Notes: generated by a model not told the origin, from the letters alone. Numbered from the stretch's first letter, positions 33,197-44,553 are shown. The stretch: 64,000 nucleotides of DNA from Macrothele yani (GCA_039090855.1 CM077010.1:42054905-42118904), one strand, 5' to 3'. Numbers and translations: made by a program.

Positions 33197-34471
33197 TTAT
33201 TCAACGAAATATTGGTCGTTAGCATCAATGAGCTTTTGCCATTTTTCAGGCAACAAATGAATGCCCCTGTGATAGGACTCGGGTTTCGACCTGAAGAACG
33301 CAGTGACGAAATTTTCCACCCCTGGAACTGTGGTATACCACTATTGGGCTAGGGTAAGTTGCATAAAGCGAAACAGATGAAAGTCTGAGGGTGCAATGTC
33401 AGAGGAGTAAGCCAGGTACGGTAAAACCACTCAGTGTAACTGTTCAATGGTTGATTTCGTGGTGGCACCGACATGTGGTCTGGCATCATCGTGTAACAGG
33501 ATGACTAGGCGGCGTCCTTTACCTGTCTATGGACGTTTTTGCTCGATTGCGGCGTTCAGTTTCATCAACTGATCGCTATATCGTTGTGCAGTGATTGTTT
33601 CCCCCTGTTTCAACAGTTCAAAGCACAACACTCCATGCACACCCTAACACACACACAACATCACCTTTTCACCCGTGGATGTCCTGTTTTGCGGTGGATG
33701 TTGATGGTTGGCTCGGGTCTACCCAGGATCGCTTGCGCACGGGGTTGTCACAATAGACCCATTTTTCAACCCCGGTGACAACTTTTCTCACGAAATTCTT
33801 CCCTTGAAACTTCTTCAGCAAAGACATGCAGATACCCAGGTAGCAATATTATATTGGACCAACCGTGGGCTTTCAACGGTTGGTAAAGCGACGAAGCGAC
33901 TCGGCGGCCAACAATTGGATATGTATTGGTTCAACGGTTGGACTTACATTGGAAATCTGTTGCGAACAGTTTTCCAATGTGATCATGTGTGGTTGGACAA
34001 CCATCGGACAACCGTTAAGTGGTCGTTTGTTGATAAATGGTTGGTCATGTGTGATTGGAAAAACCGTTGGCCAATCTTCGATAAACAACACAACCTTCGC
34101 CCAACGCTGCCGACGCAAAAATATTATTGGGCCAACTTTTGGCCAATGTCAGTGTGCTACTGGGGTATCCAATCGTTGACCAATATTACGGTCCGTAAAG
34201 TATGCGGAACCCACTTACTAACCTTCTGGATCTTCCCCAAGGTCTGTAGACGCCGTACCACCGTCGATTGAGCCACTTTCAAACGTTTTGCCAGTTGCAT
34301 GGTCGATTGTGTGGCATCCTCTTGCAACAGCGATTCCAGCTCCTCGTCTGCGAGTTCCTGTAGTCTACCTGCACGTGGCTTGTCTTCCAAGCTTAGATCA
34401 CCTTTCTTAAACCTGGCAAACCATTCTCGATAGGTTAACTCCCCATAACCGTTTCGCCATACGCCTGACAT
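33197..34471 (-). pseudogene. mariner transposase relic 1
   Basis: The N-terminal frame MSGVWRNGYGELTYREWF to LQTLGKIQKVSKWVPH is a clear mariner helix-turn-helix pair. After the MITE it resumes with LLKKFQGKNFVRKVVTGVEK then WVYCDNPVRKRSW. The first catalytic Asp is lost (GVEKW for GDEKW). The rest has many stops: readable traces include HDDARP, YSSDIAPSDFHLF (third Asp present) and ...YFVE-stop. It is clearly dead. Confidence 0.85.
33835..34165. mobile_element. 331-bp MITE with CCCAGTAGCA-type ends
   Basis: Left end CCCAGGTAGCAATATTATAT and right end, read inward, CCCCAGTAGCACACTGACAT are flanked by TA on both sides (33833-33834, 34166-34167). It splits the mariner transposase just after the first DNA-binding region. 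The interior is crowded with CCAAC and GTTGG words, many as palindromes such as CCAACCGTTGG-like pairs. It encodes nothing, and I cannot assign a superfamily. Confidence 0.72.
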
Positions 34472-34601
34472 ATTGAACCCTATGCTTCACTCGCGCTTTT
34501 CCCGAAATTAAACATGAGTAACAAACAGTGCCTCAAATGAACTTTATGCCCATGCAGCGCCCGCTAGCGGGGGCTGCTGAAACTTGTGCTAACCCCTAAT
34601 A

Positions 34602-35060
34602 CACTGATGGATGAGTGTAATACACACCTAAAGCACTTGGACAGGTGCCAGTTTGATGACTCTGGGCTGGAGTCATCTTCCGTTTCTATCTTCTACTAGG
34701 AGCTGTTTTTCTCTCGCGGAGAATTCTTTAATCATTTCGATGAGTCCCTGTCTCCTCCTAGGGAAGCCGAGAAAGATCGAGGTGACTTTCGTCATTTCCA
34801 GTTCTGTAACGAGGACTTTTCTTCGCGCTGGAAGAGAGTTATGATCAAGAATCAAGTTGTCGGACAGTACACCGCATCCGCACGCCCTTTTGTTAACCGC
34901 AAACCGGCTGAAGTACTCCGTTGGGACACCAATGGTCGGTGAGTACTTGGTTAAGGAAACCATCTGATTCTACCCTTCCGGTTGAGTCTTTGGGAAAGAT
35001 ACTGTTCGTCTTCCTACGCCTGTATCCCCTTCATCCCACCTTCTTTATGAATTGTTCTTA
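34602..35060. other. no recognisable feature
   Basis: Unique-looking sequence; both strands are open over short stretches without similarity to known families. Confidence 0.5.
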
Positions 35061-35064
35061 AAGT

Positions 35065-36015
35065 GAAAAAAAATGGATTACAATTTTTCTAGAAAGAGAT
35101 TTGATACTATTTTGTTCGCACGCAGTGATCATTTCGACCAAGGGATCTTTCGGCAAAGTGATTACGTGAGGAGCAGGACCTTCAAGCAAATAAATTCTTT
35201 GGAAAAACGACACGTCGGTAAAATGATCATATCAATGAAGCGACCCTTTGGAGGAATAAACATTTCCTCGAGACGACCCTTCGGTTAAATGAATTTTTAA
35301 TCAAATGGGTTTCGGTGAAATTATTTTTCGATGAAAAGAACTTTTGGCTAAATGAACTTTTCAAGGTGACAAGCCATCCGCATAATGAACATTTCGGTGA
35401 AACTAACCTTTTGTGAAGCCAACATTCTGGTAAAACAACCCTTCAGTGAAAAGGGTTATTCGGTTCAGTGAGTTCGGTTGACGAGAGTTTTCGATAAGAA
35501 AAGGTAAACTTTGGCGAAATGAACTTTCGGACTGACGAGCCTTTGGTAAAATGAATATTTCAGTGAAAAGAACATTCGATGTAATACACATTACGCGGAA
35601 ACGACCTTTCCGTGAAATATTCAAGTTACTACTGTGAAATAAACATTTCAATGAAAGGACCTTTCGGTGAAATATTCAATGAAAGTATCCTACGGTGAAA
35701 TGAAGCTTTAAATTTAGTGAGTTTCGGTGAACAGAACTCATTCAGCGAAATAAACTTTTTGGCGTAACGGTAAAATGAATGTTTTTATGAAGCAACCCTT
35801 CGATGAAATGAATCTGTGGATCAAATGAGTTTCGATGATGGGATTTTTCGATGAAACAGGCTTTCAGTGAAATGAGCGTTTGGGCAAAACTAGCTTTCAG
35901 TGGAATAAATCTTCTGCAAAATGAACATGTCAGTGAAAAGACCCCTCGGTGAAATGAGTATTTCAATGAAGCTTGTTTTGGCAAAGTGACTTTCAGTGAA
36001 ATGATTTTTTTCTGT
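35065..36015. repeat. ~18-bp degenerate satellite, about 950 bp
   Basis: The word family TTTCGGTGAAATGAACA recurs roughly every 16-20 bp, with TTC(G/A)GTGAAA the best-kept part. Substitutions and small indels are many, so it is old. Neither strand keeps a long frame. Confidence 0.8.
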
Positions 36016-36188
36016 TTAATGAGCGATGCACAGTGCTAGTTTTCTATGTTGGAGAACCAGTTTTACTAAATAAGGGATGGGTGACTCCTACATTTCTGAA
36101 GCACAGGGATTATTACAGCGAGAAAAAAGCAGAGCAGTTTTTTTCTAGTTTAAAAGCAACCGATAAAAAAACCCAGCTAAGTTATGTA

Positions 36189-37482
36189 TTAGGTGTGCAA
36201 CTTAATTCTCGGCCACAGGCACGACGCGTTGACAGCAAATTATAGCAACTCGAATACGTACCTAATCAGGGAAATAATCCCCGTCTTGTTGGATACTTTT
36301 GAGCCATCGGTCAGAGAGCTGCCGCATGCCAATCCGGAAAAAAAGAGGGCTGTTTCGAGTTGATAAAGTCATCAATACTTGTGTAGACTTTCTTGACAGA
36401 AGTGAAGTGCGTATCACTCAGGTGATGTTGCAGGGAGCGAAAGAGATCATAACCCGACGGGGCGAAGTCTGGAGAATACGCCGGGTGGGACAAACTCTCA
36501 TATCCCAGGTCGATGATACTGTTTAAAGTCGTTTACCGGTGATGACGCGCGTTATCCTGAAGCAACAGGACCGACCACTGGAGGCGAACAGGCCATAGCC
36601 CTTGCCGGTCTATGGCCTGTTTGCCTCCAGTGCGTCACTCTCACGAATGAGTTGATGACAATAACGCTCAGCATTGACCGTTTCACCAGGTTTGAGCAAC
36701 TCATAGTGTACGACACCACGCTGATCCCACCATATGCACAGCAACAACTTCCTGCAATGGATATTCGGTTTGGCGGTACTGGTGGTAGGCTGACCTGGAT
36801 AAACCCACGATTTGCGCCGCTTAGGATTATTGTAAAAGATCCACTTCTTATAACAGGTCAAAATATTGTGGAGAAAATTCTTCTTCCTGAATCTGGAGAG
36901 CAAGGACACAGCAACATCGTAGCGCCTAGACTTGTTCGCAGCTGTGAGTCGGTGGGACAACCAACGGCCCTCCTTGTGAATCCGTCCAAGCTTGTGCAGG
37001 CGCTATGCAATGGCTTGCCATGTTACTCCGAGTTCCTGTGCGAGCTCTGACTGTGTGCGACAGGGATCCGCGTCCAACAGTTGTTCCAGTTACTCATCGT
37101 CAACTTCCTGTGGATGTTCCGGCCGTTCTGCATCACGGAGACCGAACTTTCCCTGCTTAAACCGCTGGAACCACTTCTTACACGTACTGAAGGACACAAC
37201 AGCCTCACCCAAAGCAGCACAGATCATTTGCTGGGCTTCCGCTGCACTTGTTTTCAGCTGAAACGAGAACAGGAGGCAGTGCCTCAAATGTTGCCTCTCG
37301 AAAGCCATTGCTTTCACTGTCAACTTTCGTCCTTTCTGTCACTACAGCCGTGAGCGGTTACGGTTGCCTGGAAAGCTGTTGGATGGCACTGCAATCAGCC
37401 ATTATCGCACACAGCTATTTGCATTTGCCGACGTTCTATGATTGCTTGCGGTTAGGGGCCGAGAATTAAGTTGCACACCTAA
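36189..37482 (-). mobile_element. mariner element 2
   Basis: The inverted ends match perfectly over 26 bp, beginning TTAGGTGTGCAACTTAATTC. TA flanks lie at 36187-36188 and 37483-37484. Length 1294 bp. Confidence 0.95.
36262..37308 (-). pseudogene. mariner transposase, dead, element 2
   Basis: It begins MAFERQHLRHCLLFSFQ with ALGEAVVSFSTCKKWFQRFK, the mariner N terminus. Stops follow EVDDE and WQAIA. The first catalytic motif reads ILTCYKKWIFYNN instead of TGDEKW, losing the Asp. The third motif reads YSPDFAPSGYDLF, losing the last Asp (APSD to APSG). A frameshift near 36600 separates the second half, which ends DGDYFPD-stop. The perfect TIRs beside such a decayed gene suggest it could have been moved in trans (inference). 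Confidence 0.9.
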
Positions 37483-37549
37483 TAGCTATGTAGGCATTTC
37501 AGTTATTCTGTTTTTTTTTTTTCAAATAGATTTCAAGCTCTCTTTAGAA

Positions 37550-37797
37550 TTCCACACATGTCTAATCAGGGCCCAATCTCGTGCACATGCCTACCAGGGC
37601 TTATCTCATGCAGTGTCAGAAGCTAGCGCTTAGACCACTGTACCTCCTGGCGGTGAAACTGATAGAACGTACAATGAGTTTCATCGCCAGGGTGCGCAGT
37701 GGTCTAAGCGCTAGCTTCTGACACTGCACAAGATGGGCCCTGGTAGACATGTGCACGAGATTGTGCCCTGGTGAGACATGTGTGGGGTTGTCTTATG
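37550..37797. repeat. inverted pair of SINE-like heads
   Basis: The left arm (37550-37670) is the reverse complement, with some mismatches, of the right arm (37678-37797). Shared words include GTGGTCTAAGCGCTAGCTTC, CATGTGCACGAGATT and AGACATGTGTGG. The spacer is only about 7-15 bp. The arms resemble SINE-A heads in the A-box region only. Confidence 0.85.
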
Positions 37798-38140
37798 GCG
37801 CTGGTTCTCTTCCTTCAATGTAACAAAATGGCGATAACTTTTTTTTTTTTTTTTTGATTGGAGGTTTAACGACCACCGTGAGAAACTCAATGGGGCTATA
37901 AGCAGTCGCCCGTCCCTAATTTAGGGTCACTGGTTCCAGGGAAGGGAGAGAGCCAGTGCCGTAAGAGAAACACAACATCCATGCCTCACCGGGATTCGAA
38001 CCCGGACCCCGTTCGGACGAATGATCAGAGGCCATCGCTTAGACTACTGCGCCACCGGGGCGGCGCGCTAACTTATTGACGGGCGACTAATTATAGTTCC
38101 CAGAATTGCTCACTGTAATCGTTAAATCTCCCCTTGAAAT
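37678..38140 (+). mobile_element. SINE-A-like copy m, split by copy n
   Basis: The head and middle run to about 37838; the tail part (TTGACGGGCGACTAATTATA ... ATCGTTAAATCTCC) resumes at about 38075. Copy n inserted between, duplicating roughly GCG(A/C)TAACTT (37831-37840 and 38065-38074). The right arm of the inverted pair is this copy's head. Confidence 0.82.
37840..38064 (-). mobile_element. SINE-A copy n
   Basis: A full-length reverse copy close to consensus, with T(17) tail and ends GATTGGAGGTTTAACGACC and GCCACCGGGGCGGC. Confidence 0.94.
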
Positions 38141-38144
38141 AAAA

Positions 38145-39080
38145 ATTTTCTTTCCTTCTCTGTTTTTAAAAGGATTTGCCTACTACATCTAAAATTATAA
38201 TGACGTCTGTCTTGTTGCCGTTGTAAACAGCTCCTGAATAAATGATTCACGAAATAGTTGAATGTCAGTTTAGTAAAACATTTATGTGTGTTACATTTTC
38301 TAATGTGATGCGAAACCAAAGGTTATATGTACTTGTATTCGCAGAAAGCAGTGAAATAGCTGCGCTTCTGCTTCTGGAGTACGGCATTACAATTCCTTTC
38401 TCCTTTTTAGCAAGCAAATGAAAACGAGAATCAAAAGAAAAAAAAAAAAGAAAAGGAAAGGGGGGCCGGAAGGAAGCAGAGGGCGCTGTCACTCTCGCAT
38501 TTATAGCCATGCTAGCTTGTCGTTCAACCTTTTAAATCCACCCTAAATCGATCATTCCGCCCACCAAAGCAATAAGTAAAAGAGAGCTGGACGAAATGCC
38601 ATTTCTCCTTTCCTGAAATGTCAGAGGACCAGAATCGTCAACCCCGGGCAGTGTTTTTCGAAGTCATCAACAGACATAAAATGTCGATTAGGAGAGTTGC
38701 TTTCAGACATTTTTAGGACGAATTTCTCGCTTCAGCAGTCACCTATAACAAAGAAATATTACTCCGCAGATCGAAAAGTTTCAAAATGTCTGTAGCATAG
38801 AGAGTTAAAGAAAAAAGAAAATGGTGAAAAGTTCCGTTCGGATATTATGCTGCTGTTTGAAAAAAATACAATGTTTTACAATTACAAAAAAAAAAATGTT
38901 CTGTTAAACTACAAATGCACAACCTGAAAAGGTCGCAGTTATTTATTCTGCTGCTACTTTATCAATGTGTAATTCTGTATAAGACAAAAGAAATTGAAAC
39001 ATTCTCGCAGTCAGAGTATAGCTATAGAGAACATGTGGCGAGAAATACTTATTTGATAGTCTAACGAAATAATTTTATAT
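38145..39080. other. no recognisable feature
   Basis: AT-rich sequence with an A-rich purine run near 38430-38470; nothing recognised. Confidence 0.5.
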
Positions 39081-39081
39081 T

Positions 39082-39292
39082 CTTTTTCTTGGTTTAATGA
39101 CCGCCATGAGCAGTTTGTGGGGCTATAAGCAGTCGCCTGTCGCTAAATTTGGTGCCACTGATTCCAGGGAACGTGCAGAGACATAGCCGCAGAACAAACT
39201 CATTGCCCATTCTGCATCCGGGATTCGAACCCGCGCCCATATCGGGCGAATGGTCCCTGGCCTGCACCTCAGACTATTCACCTACAGGGGGA
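39082..39292 (-). mobile_element. SINE-A copy o, diverged
   Basis: Reverse copy with TTAATGACCGCCATGAGCAG, AAGCAGTCGCCTGTCGCTAA and B box GGGATTCGAACCC. Confidence 0.87.
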
Positions 39293-39307
39293 AAATCATA
39301 TATTTTA

Positions 39308-40272
39308 CTAGCTTTACTACCTGGCTTTGCCCGGGATTTAAGCTTATTAATTTCATATTCCCTTACATGTCACTGAAAAAAATTGATGCTTGCAAGAAAA
39401 AAAGCAGAATTCCCAAATTCGGTCATTACAAATTATTTATTCATAGTGTGATTATTTCAGCACTTGGCCGTACAAAACATTTTTGGTTTCTCCTTCATCG
39501 GCGACAATATATAATTTTGTTGGACCTTTACTCTTAACGTTCAAACATACAGCTGTAGAATCAAACGGACCAAAAGCGTTACGAATTATTTATCACGCGT
39601 TTAGGAGACACATCATTAGAACACTGACTGAACAAAATTCGTTAACAATTTGTTATCGACGATCAAATGCATCACGTGCTTTCTGTTTCAGACGTCTTTG
39701 AGGGGCGAATCTCTGGGATGAAAAAGTTAAAAACGCATCTTTGCAAATATTTTATGAAATTGGCTGAAATTTTAATGAACACCACAAATCGTTAATAGGA
39801 ACATGACCTCCAAATCTCGCCTGAATCGGTAAATAACTTTTTAAATTAGCCGTCAAAATTTTATTAACCGTTTCTGCGTATTTTGAGGGACTCTTCTTAT
39901 TACCGAGTCATGGTGTTGATAAAAATTTTAGCCCGTTTCGTTAAGATTTCGCAAAGCTCGTTTTTACAGTTTTTTGTGCACACAGTTCTCAAAGAATAAA
40001 AACACCGGTGGATGTGCCGCGGCGATTAATGCATTCCCGTGCTTTCAGATTTGGACCAGGATAACGATGACCTAGCAAACGACGCTGACTTTATTGATTA
40101 GCTTATTAATTAATTCATAATTCACGAACGGAACAACGTAGAGATCTTAAAATAGTTGCGCTGACCTAGAAATTCCAGTATTAACGAGCTATGCAAATTT
40201 CACGATGCCATAGTCTGGCGTTCGAGAGTTTTTGCTGCTTCAGACAGACGTTTTGTGTTTTGATATATAAGA
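39308..40272 (-). mobile_element. Helitron-like element (non-autonomous)
   Basis: On the minus strand the 5' end is A|TCTTATATATCAAAACAC and the 3' end is CCCGGGCAAAGCCAGGTAGT then AAAGCTAG|T. The TC start, CTAG end, insertion between A and T and a GC-rich near-terminal hairpin are Helitron hallmarks. No Rep/helicase is encoded, and there is no target duplication, as expected. Confidence 0.68.
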
Positions 40273-40274
40273 TT

Positions 40275-40812
40275 AAAGACATGAATGTGCGCTATTCTTT
40301 TATTTTGCTACCAGGAATTAAGCCTAGCAACCTTTTTCAAATGAATTTGTTATAGAGAGGAAACGTTTGTATTGATGGAACGAGAATATAAAAAATGAGA
40401 TAGACATTTGTGCCAGTCTTTGTAAGTCAATTAATTTCTCTCATTTCTTAGTATCATAAATTCAAGAAAATTATCACCATCTGGCTATTTGAAGATAACT
40501 ATTTGAAAAACAGTGTCTGCTCAGAAGAATAAATGTGCATTTACATTAGTGGGTTACAACTATTGAAAACTCATATTAAAAATTAGCATAACGGTATAAC
40601 CGTGAAACCTCCGAATAACGGTCACCACTTGAACCGCTCGACCGTTGTCGGGAGATGGCCGTTGTTCGGATATTAGGCCTAAGTTAGCATTGCTAAACCG
40701 TTGCGTTTCTGCAAAGGCAGAATAAATGTATGAAGCTTATGCACAATAAAGAAAACGTTATCGTGCTTTTTTCAAATGCTGAGAATAAAACTGAATATAA
40801 TAATTAACTAAT
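40275..40812. other. no gene; pogo-like terminal sequence near 40600
   Basis: CGTGAAACCTCCGAATAACG (about 40601) resembles the inverted sequence at 47130-47152. Nothing else was recognised. Confidence 0.4.
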
Positions 40813-41130
40813 TCATGATGTAGAGGATTTTAAGAAAAACAGTGTCTGACGCCAGGTGTTAAACAGCCGTTATGCCGCCCCGGTGGCGCAGTGGTCTAAG
40901 CGATGGCTTCTGATCGTTCGTCCGAAAGGGGTCCGGGTTCGAATCCCGTGAGGCATGGATGCTGTGTTTGTCTTACGGCACTGGCCCCCTCCCTGCCCTG
41001 GAACCAGTGACCCTAAATTAGGGACGCGCTACTGCTTATAGCCCATTGAGTTGCTCACTGTGGTCGTTAAACCACAGTAACAACACTAACAAAAAAAAAA
41101 AAACAGCCCTTAGAAATAGCAAGATAAGTG
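40813..41130 (-). mobile_element. SINE-B 3' fragment, split by SINE-A copy p
   Basis: The minus strand reads AACCCTTAGAAATAG-type sequence in reverse (41101-41130) and then AACACCTGGCGTCAGACACT and AAAATCCTCTACATCATG (40813-40870). This is the last ~90 bp of SINE-B, interrupted by SINE-A. Confidence 0.8.
40874..41100 (+). mobile_element. SINE-A copy p
   Basis: A full-length forward copy. The duplication AAACAGCC(G/C)TTA (40861-40872, 41101-41112) is derived from the interrupted SINE-B. The tail is an AACAACACTAAC-type end followed by A(13). Confidence 0.93.
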
Positions 41131-41159
41131 ATTAGGGATATGCTATGAGAAATAAAAAC

Positions 41160-42182
41160 ACGTTAGTAAAATCATGCAATTCATTGATTATGATACGCTT
41201 TCCAACATACCAGAAATCATTATTAAAGTTATGAGGATAATGGCTGTGGAATAAATCTCGTTCCTGTGCCCTGACCTTTGATCCCATTTCGATGGTATTC
41301 AACAGAACCCGTTTCGTAAATCTCCGGAACAACATATTAACATTTTGTCTCAATAGAAGCATTTTTAGTCAAGTTATGAGGATAACAGCTATGAAGAAAT
41401 CTCTCTAATGTAACCCCATTTCGATGATATTATGCTAACTCTGACCCCATTTCGATGATATTCAACAGAACTGGTTCAGTATACTTCCGGAACAACATGA
41501 TAAAGGTTTGTCGCAATCGAAGCATTTTTACGTAAGTTATTATGCATAAGGGCAATGGAATGATCCCTTTCCTATGTCCTGACCTTTAACCGTATTTCGC
41601 CCATTTTCTATAGGGTTCATTGCCAGGTGGTCCCCTACTACATACTGAAATTTCATCGAAATCGAACCCTTTTTACGGAAGTTATGACGCATAAGAGCAA
41701 TGGAGTGAATCCCGCTCTTATGCCCTGACCTATGACCCATTCCGTCCATTTTGAATAGGGTTCACTCCCAAGTGGTCCCCTACCACATACTAAAATTTCA
41801 TCGAAATCGAACTCTTTTTACGGAAATTATGATGCATAAGGGCAATGGAGTGAATCCCGCTCCTATGTCCTGACCTTTGACCCATTTTGCCCATTTTCAA
41901 TAGAGTTCTTTCGCAGGTAGTCCCGTACCCCATACTAAAATTTCATCGAAAGCGAATCATTTTTACGCAAATTATGAGGCATAAGGGCAATGGAAAGGAT
42001 TCCGCTCCTATGTCCTGACCATGTCGCCCATTTTCAATAGGGTTAATTCCCAGGTGATCCTTTAGCACATACTAAAATTTCATCGAAATCGAACCATTTT
42101 TACGCGAGTTATCGTATGGACAAGCAGACGGACAAAACTGGTGTATATACGCTTCTTCAACCTGGGGTTGGAAAGCGTAAAA
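41160..42182 (-). repeat. ~146-bp tandem-repeat array 4 (reverse)
   Basis: It begins GTTAGTAAAATCATGCAATT and ends CTGGGGTTGGAAAGCGTAAA. About two B-type and four to five A-type units run in the reverse of array 2. A B-unit fragment near 41405-41460 is partly duplicated (GATGATATT twice). Confidence 0.87.
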
Positions 42183-42423
42183 AGAAAGGTAAATGTTAGA
42201 TAGTAAAACGTAACTGCACAGTTAGATAGCAGGATCCGTAAAGCAGGAACAATGAACACAGGGACCAAACTAAGAACCAAGAAACATTGCCCCCCCCAAC
42301 GGGCAAAATTCCACGCCCCATCAACCATCCCCGGAGCCCCTGGGGGCGATTGTAACATACACGGATACTACAGCTCGTCTCACGTAGAACTAAACTTTCA
42401 ACTCCTTGCTTTTCACTTAGACA

Positions 42424-42490
42424 TACAACTGTACGAACCATAATACAACTGTACGAACCATAATACAACTGTACGAACCATAATACAACT
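42424..42490. repeat. 21-bp tandem repeat, 3 units
   Basis: AATACAACTGTACGAACCAT plus A is repeated three times perfectly. Confidence 0.9.
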
Positions 42491-42532
42491 CATTATGTTT
42501 TTTAGCAATAACTAGTTTTTTTTTAAGTGATT

Positions 42533-42725
42533 GCCTCTGATCATTCGTCCGAACGGTGTCCGGGTTCGAATCCCGGTGAGGCATGGATGTTGTGTTTGTC
42601 TTACGGCACTGGTTCTCTCCTTCCCTGGAACCAGTGACCCTAAATTAGGGACGGGCGACTGCTTATAGCCAATTGAGTTGCTCACGGTGGTCGTTAAACC
42701 TCCAAAAAAAAAAAAAAAAAAAAAA
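42533..42725 (+). mobile_element. SINE-A copy q, 5'-truncated
   Basis: It starts within the head (AAGTGATTGCCTCTGATC), has an intact B box and body, and ends CCTCC plus A(23). The long pure tail suggests a recent insertion. Confidence 0.92.
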
Positions 42726-42734
42726 GAAAAGAAG

Positions 42735-43410
42735 TACCAAAGGAACTACGTAAAATCCAGAGCGCAGAGTGTCATAAACGGTACGCTATACCGTAATTTT
42801 TGCACGATAGTCAAACTGACAACTTTAAATCCACAATTAAGAGACATGATATGTTAAAACGTTAAAACATACGCCTATAATACATAGTAAAAAAATATCA
42901 AATAATGAAACAGCAATTTATGAGGGCCTTTCAATCTTATTTTTGGCCGCCCCGGTGGCGCAGGGGTCTAAGGCGTTGGTCTATGATCATTCGTCCGAAG
43001 GGATCCGGGTTCGAATCCCGGTGAGGCATGGATGTTGTGTTTGTCTTACGGCACTGGCTCTCTCCCTTCCCTGGAACCAGTGACCCTAAATTAGGGACGG
43101 GCGACTGCTTATAGCCCATTGAGTTGCTCACGGTGGTCGTTAAACCTCCAATCAAAAAAAAAAAAAAAAATCTTATTTTGAGATCATCTTCAGATGCTGT
43201 TCCCTAATTGGAATGAAACGTTCGTAGTACAAGGTTACGACATTGACATACGGCATTATGTCCCTGTCATGGCGTGCTCTTTAGTTCAATTTGCGCATGC
43301 TTCAGGGAACTCGATATTGATTAGGGTTAAAATCGATGACTTGATTTCATTATAACAATACAGTACATCAAATAAATTTTAGCTTTATTATCGGGATTAT
43401 CTTAATTATT
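42735..43410. repeat. left arm of a ~400-bp inverted repeat
   Basis: Apart from SINE-A copy r, this matches 46605-46985 in inverted orientation. Shared words include CCGTAATTTTTGCAC, GACAACTTTAAA, CATCTTCAGATGCTGTTCC, CGTTCGTAGTACAAGGTTAC and TTATAACAATACAGTACA. Identity is roughly 85-90 percent by eye. Confidence 0.85.
42946..43170 (+). mobile_element. SINE-A copy r
   Basis: A full-length forward copy close to consensus, with duplication TCTTATTTT (42935-42943, 43171-43179). It interrupts the inverted-repeat arm. Confidence 0.95.
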
Positions 43411-44181
43411 CATCTTCCTCGGTAAAAGCCATGGTAAGGCAATTTGATAAGGCATGTCGTCATTACAGCTAATTTTTGGGAAATGATGTATACATAAACT
43501 CTCAGTGAACAATACCGACATACGAGATCTTGGTGTAGCTAGAAGTGAGGTGTCCTCTCAACATGGGTGATGTGATCCCGTGTTTAGAAGTCTAGAAAGA
43601 GTTGTCATCTGTGCATCCATTTTCACACCATACCGGTGTTCTGCGAGACTAGTCATTAATGGGCGGACTGTTGAACCAATATATATATATATATATAAGC
43701 GATCAGAATCCGACTGTTCCAGCGATTTTAGCGGGATAGTGTACACTCCATGCTTATTGAGAATATCAGCATTATCTCTGTCGTCCTTTATTAGCGAAAT
43801 AAGGTTGTTGGTCCTACTCCCGAAGTCAATATTGGCATTATTACATGCATTTTTTAAAGTGTTGATTAAGTAGGGTATGAAATTCATGTAGCCTACAAAA
43901 CACTTTGGTTTATATTCACGCTGTTGTGTAGTAATGGTTGAATTCAAATAACGATTATAGAGTTCGGTTACAATGTATTTGGGGTAGCCATACCTATTCG
44001 CCAATTCCATAATTCATTGTAATTCAGTGTGACGGGCTCTTCGTGTAGACGAATGTGTAAAAAGCTCGTCGAATATAGAACCTGAGTGACGAAATTTGTA
44101 TGACAAAGGGTGTGACGATGCCATTGGGGTGATAGTTGCGACAGACGTGGTATAACGAAGTAAATTTCTCCGTCATTTTTG

Positions 44182-44253
44182 GTCTACGCCGGGATTCGAA
44201 CCCGAGGCCGCTTATTCCGGAACAAGTCGCTCTACCAACTGATCTACGCAGAC
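44182..44253 (-). ncRNA. tRNA-like gene in the 3' LTR of the TRIM
   Basis: This is identical to the copy in the other LTR except that the A box reads TAGATCAGTTGG instead of TAGCTCAGTTGG, which should weaken the D stem (GATC against GAGC). Confidence 0.75.
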
Positions 44254-44313
44254 GATTATTCTGATTCCTATCTGCCTTTATGTCGTGTGCGTCCTTCTGG
44301 CAGGTACGTCACA

Positions 44314-44324
44314 TCCCCCCCCCG
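44314..44324 (-). promoter_or_regulatory. polypurine tract of the TRIM
   Basis: Minus strand CGGGGGGGGGA lies directly against the TGTGACG start of the 3' LTR. That is the position and composition needed to prime plus-strand DNA synthesis. Confidence 0.85.
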
Positions 44325-44553
44325 AAAGAGGGCCGGGGGCATCTCCCACGGGTCAGCCGTGACCATGAATCGTTGCAGGCAGCCATCCACTGTAGAATGT
44401 GCACTTGAGAACTCCCAGACAATCTGCTGTGTGGAATGCAACATCACACATTTTTATTTTTCGAAGCGCTGGAGAAGGAATTCTCTGATTTTTCCTGTCT
44501 CGCGGTGTGGAAATAACATCACACCAATGCGAGATTTTGAACGGTCGGGTCAT

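Larger units (their letters stand above)
33125..34599 (-). mobile_element. mariner element 1 with an inserted MITE
   Basis: Ends are ATAAGGGTATGCACAAGTTT and, inward from the right, TTAGGGGTTAGCACAAGTTT, flanked by TA (33123-33124, 34600-34601). Without the MITE at 33835-34165 it is about 1.14 kb. Confidence 0.87.

Noticed and set aside
33708..34271. A 187-codon frame with many Trp/Asn residues
   Set aside because: It spans the MITE and the mariner junctions; composition reflects CCAAC/GTTGG words rather than coding.
42196..42468. Overlapping 90-codon minus-strand frames
   Set aside because: They cover the end of repeat array 4 and a 21-bp tandem repeat, and read like random translation.
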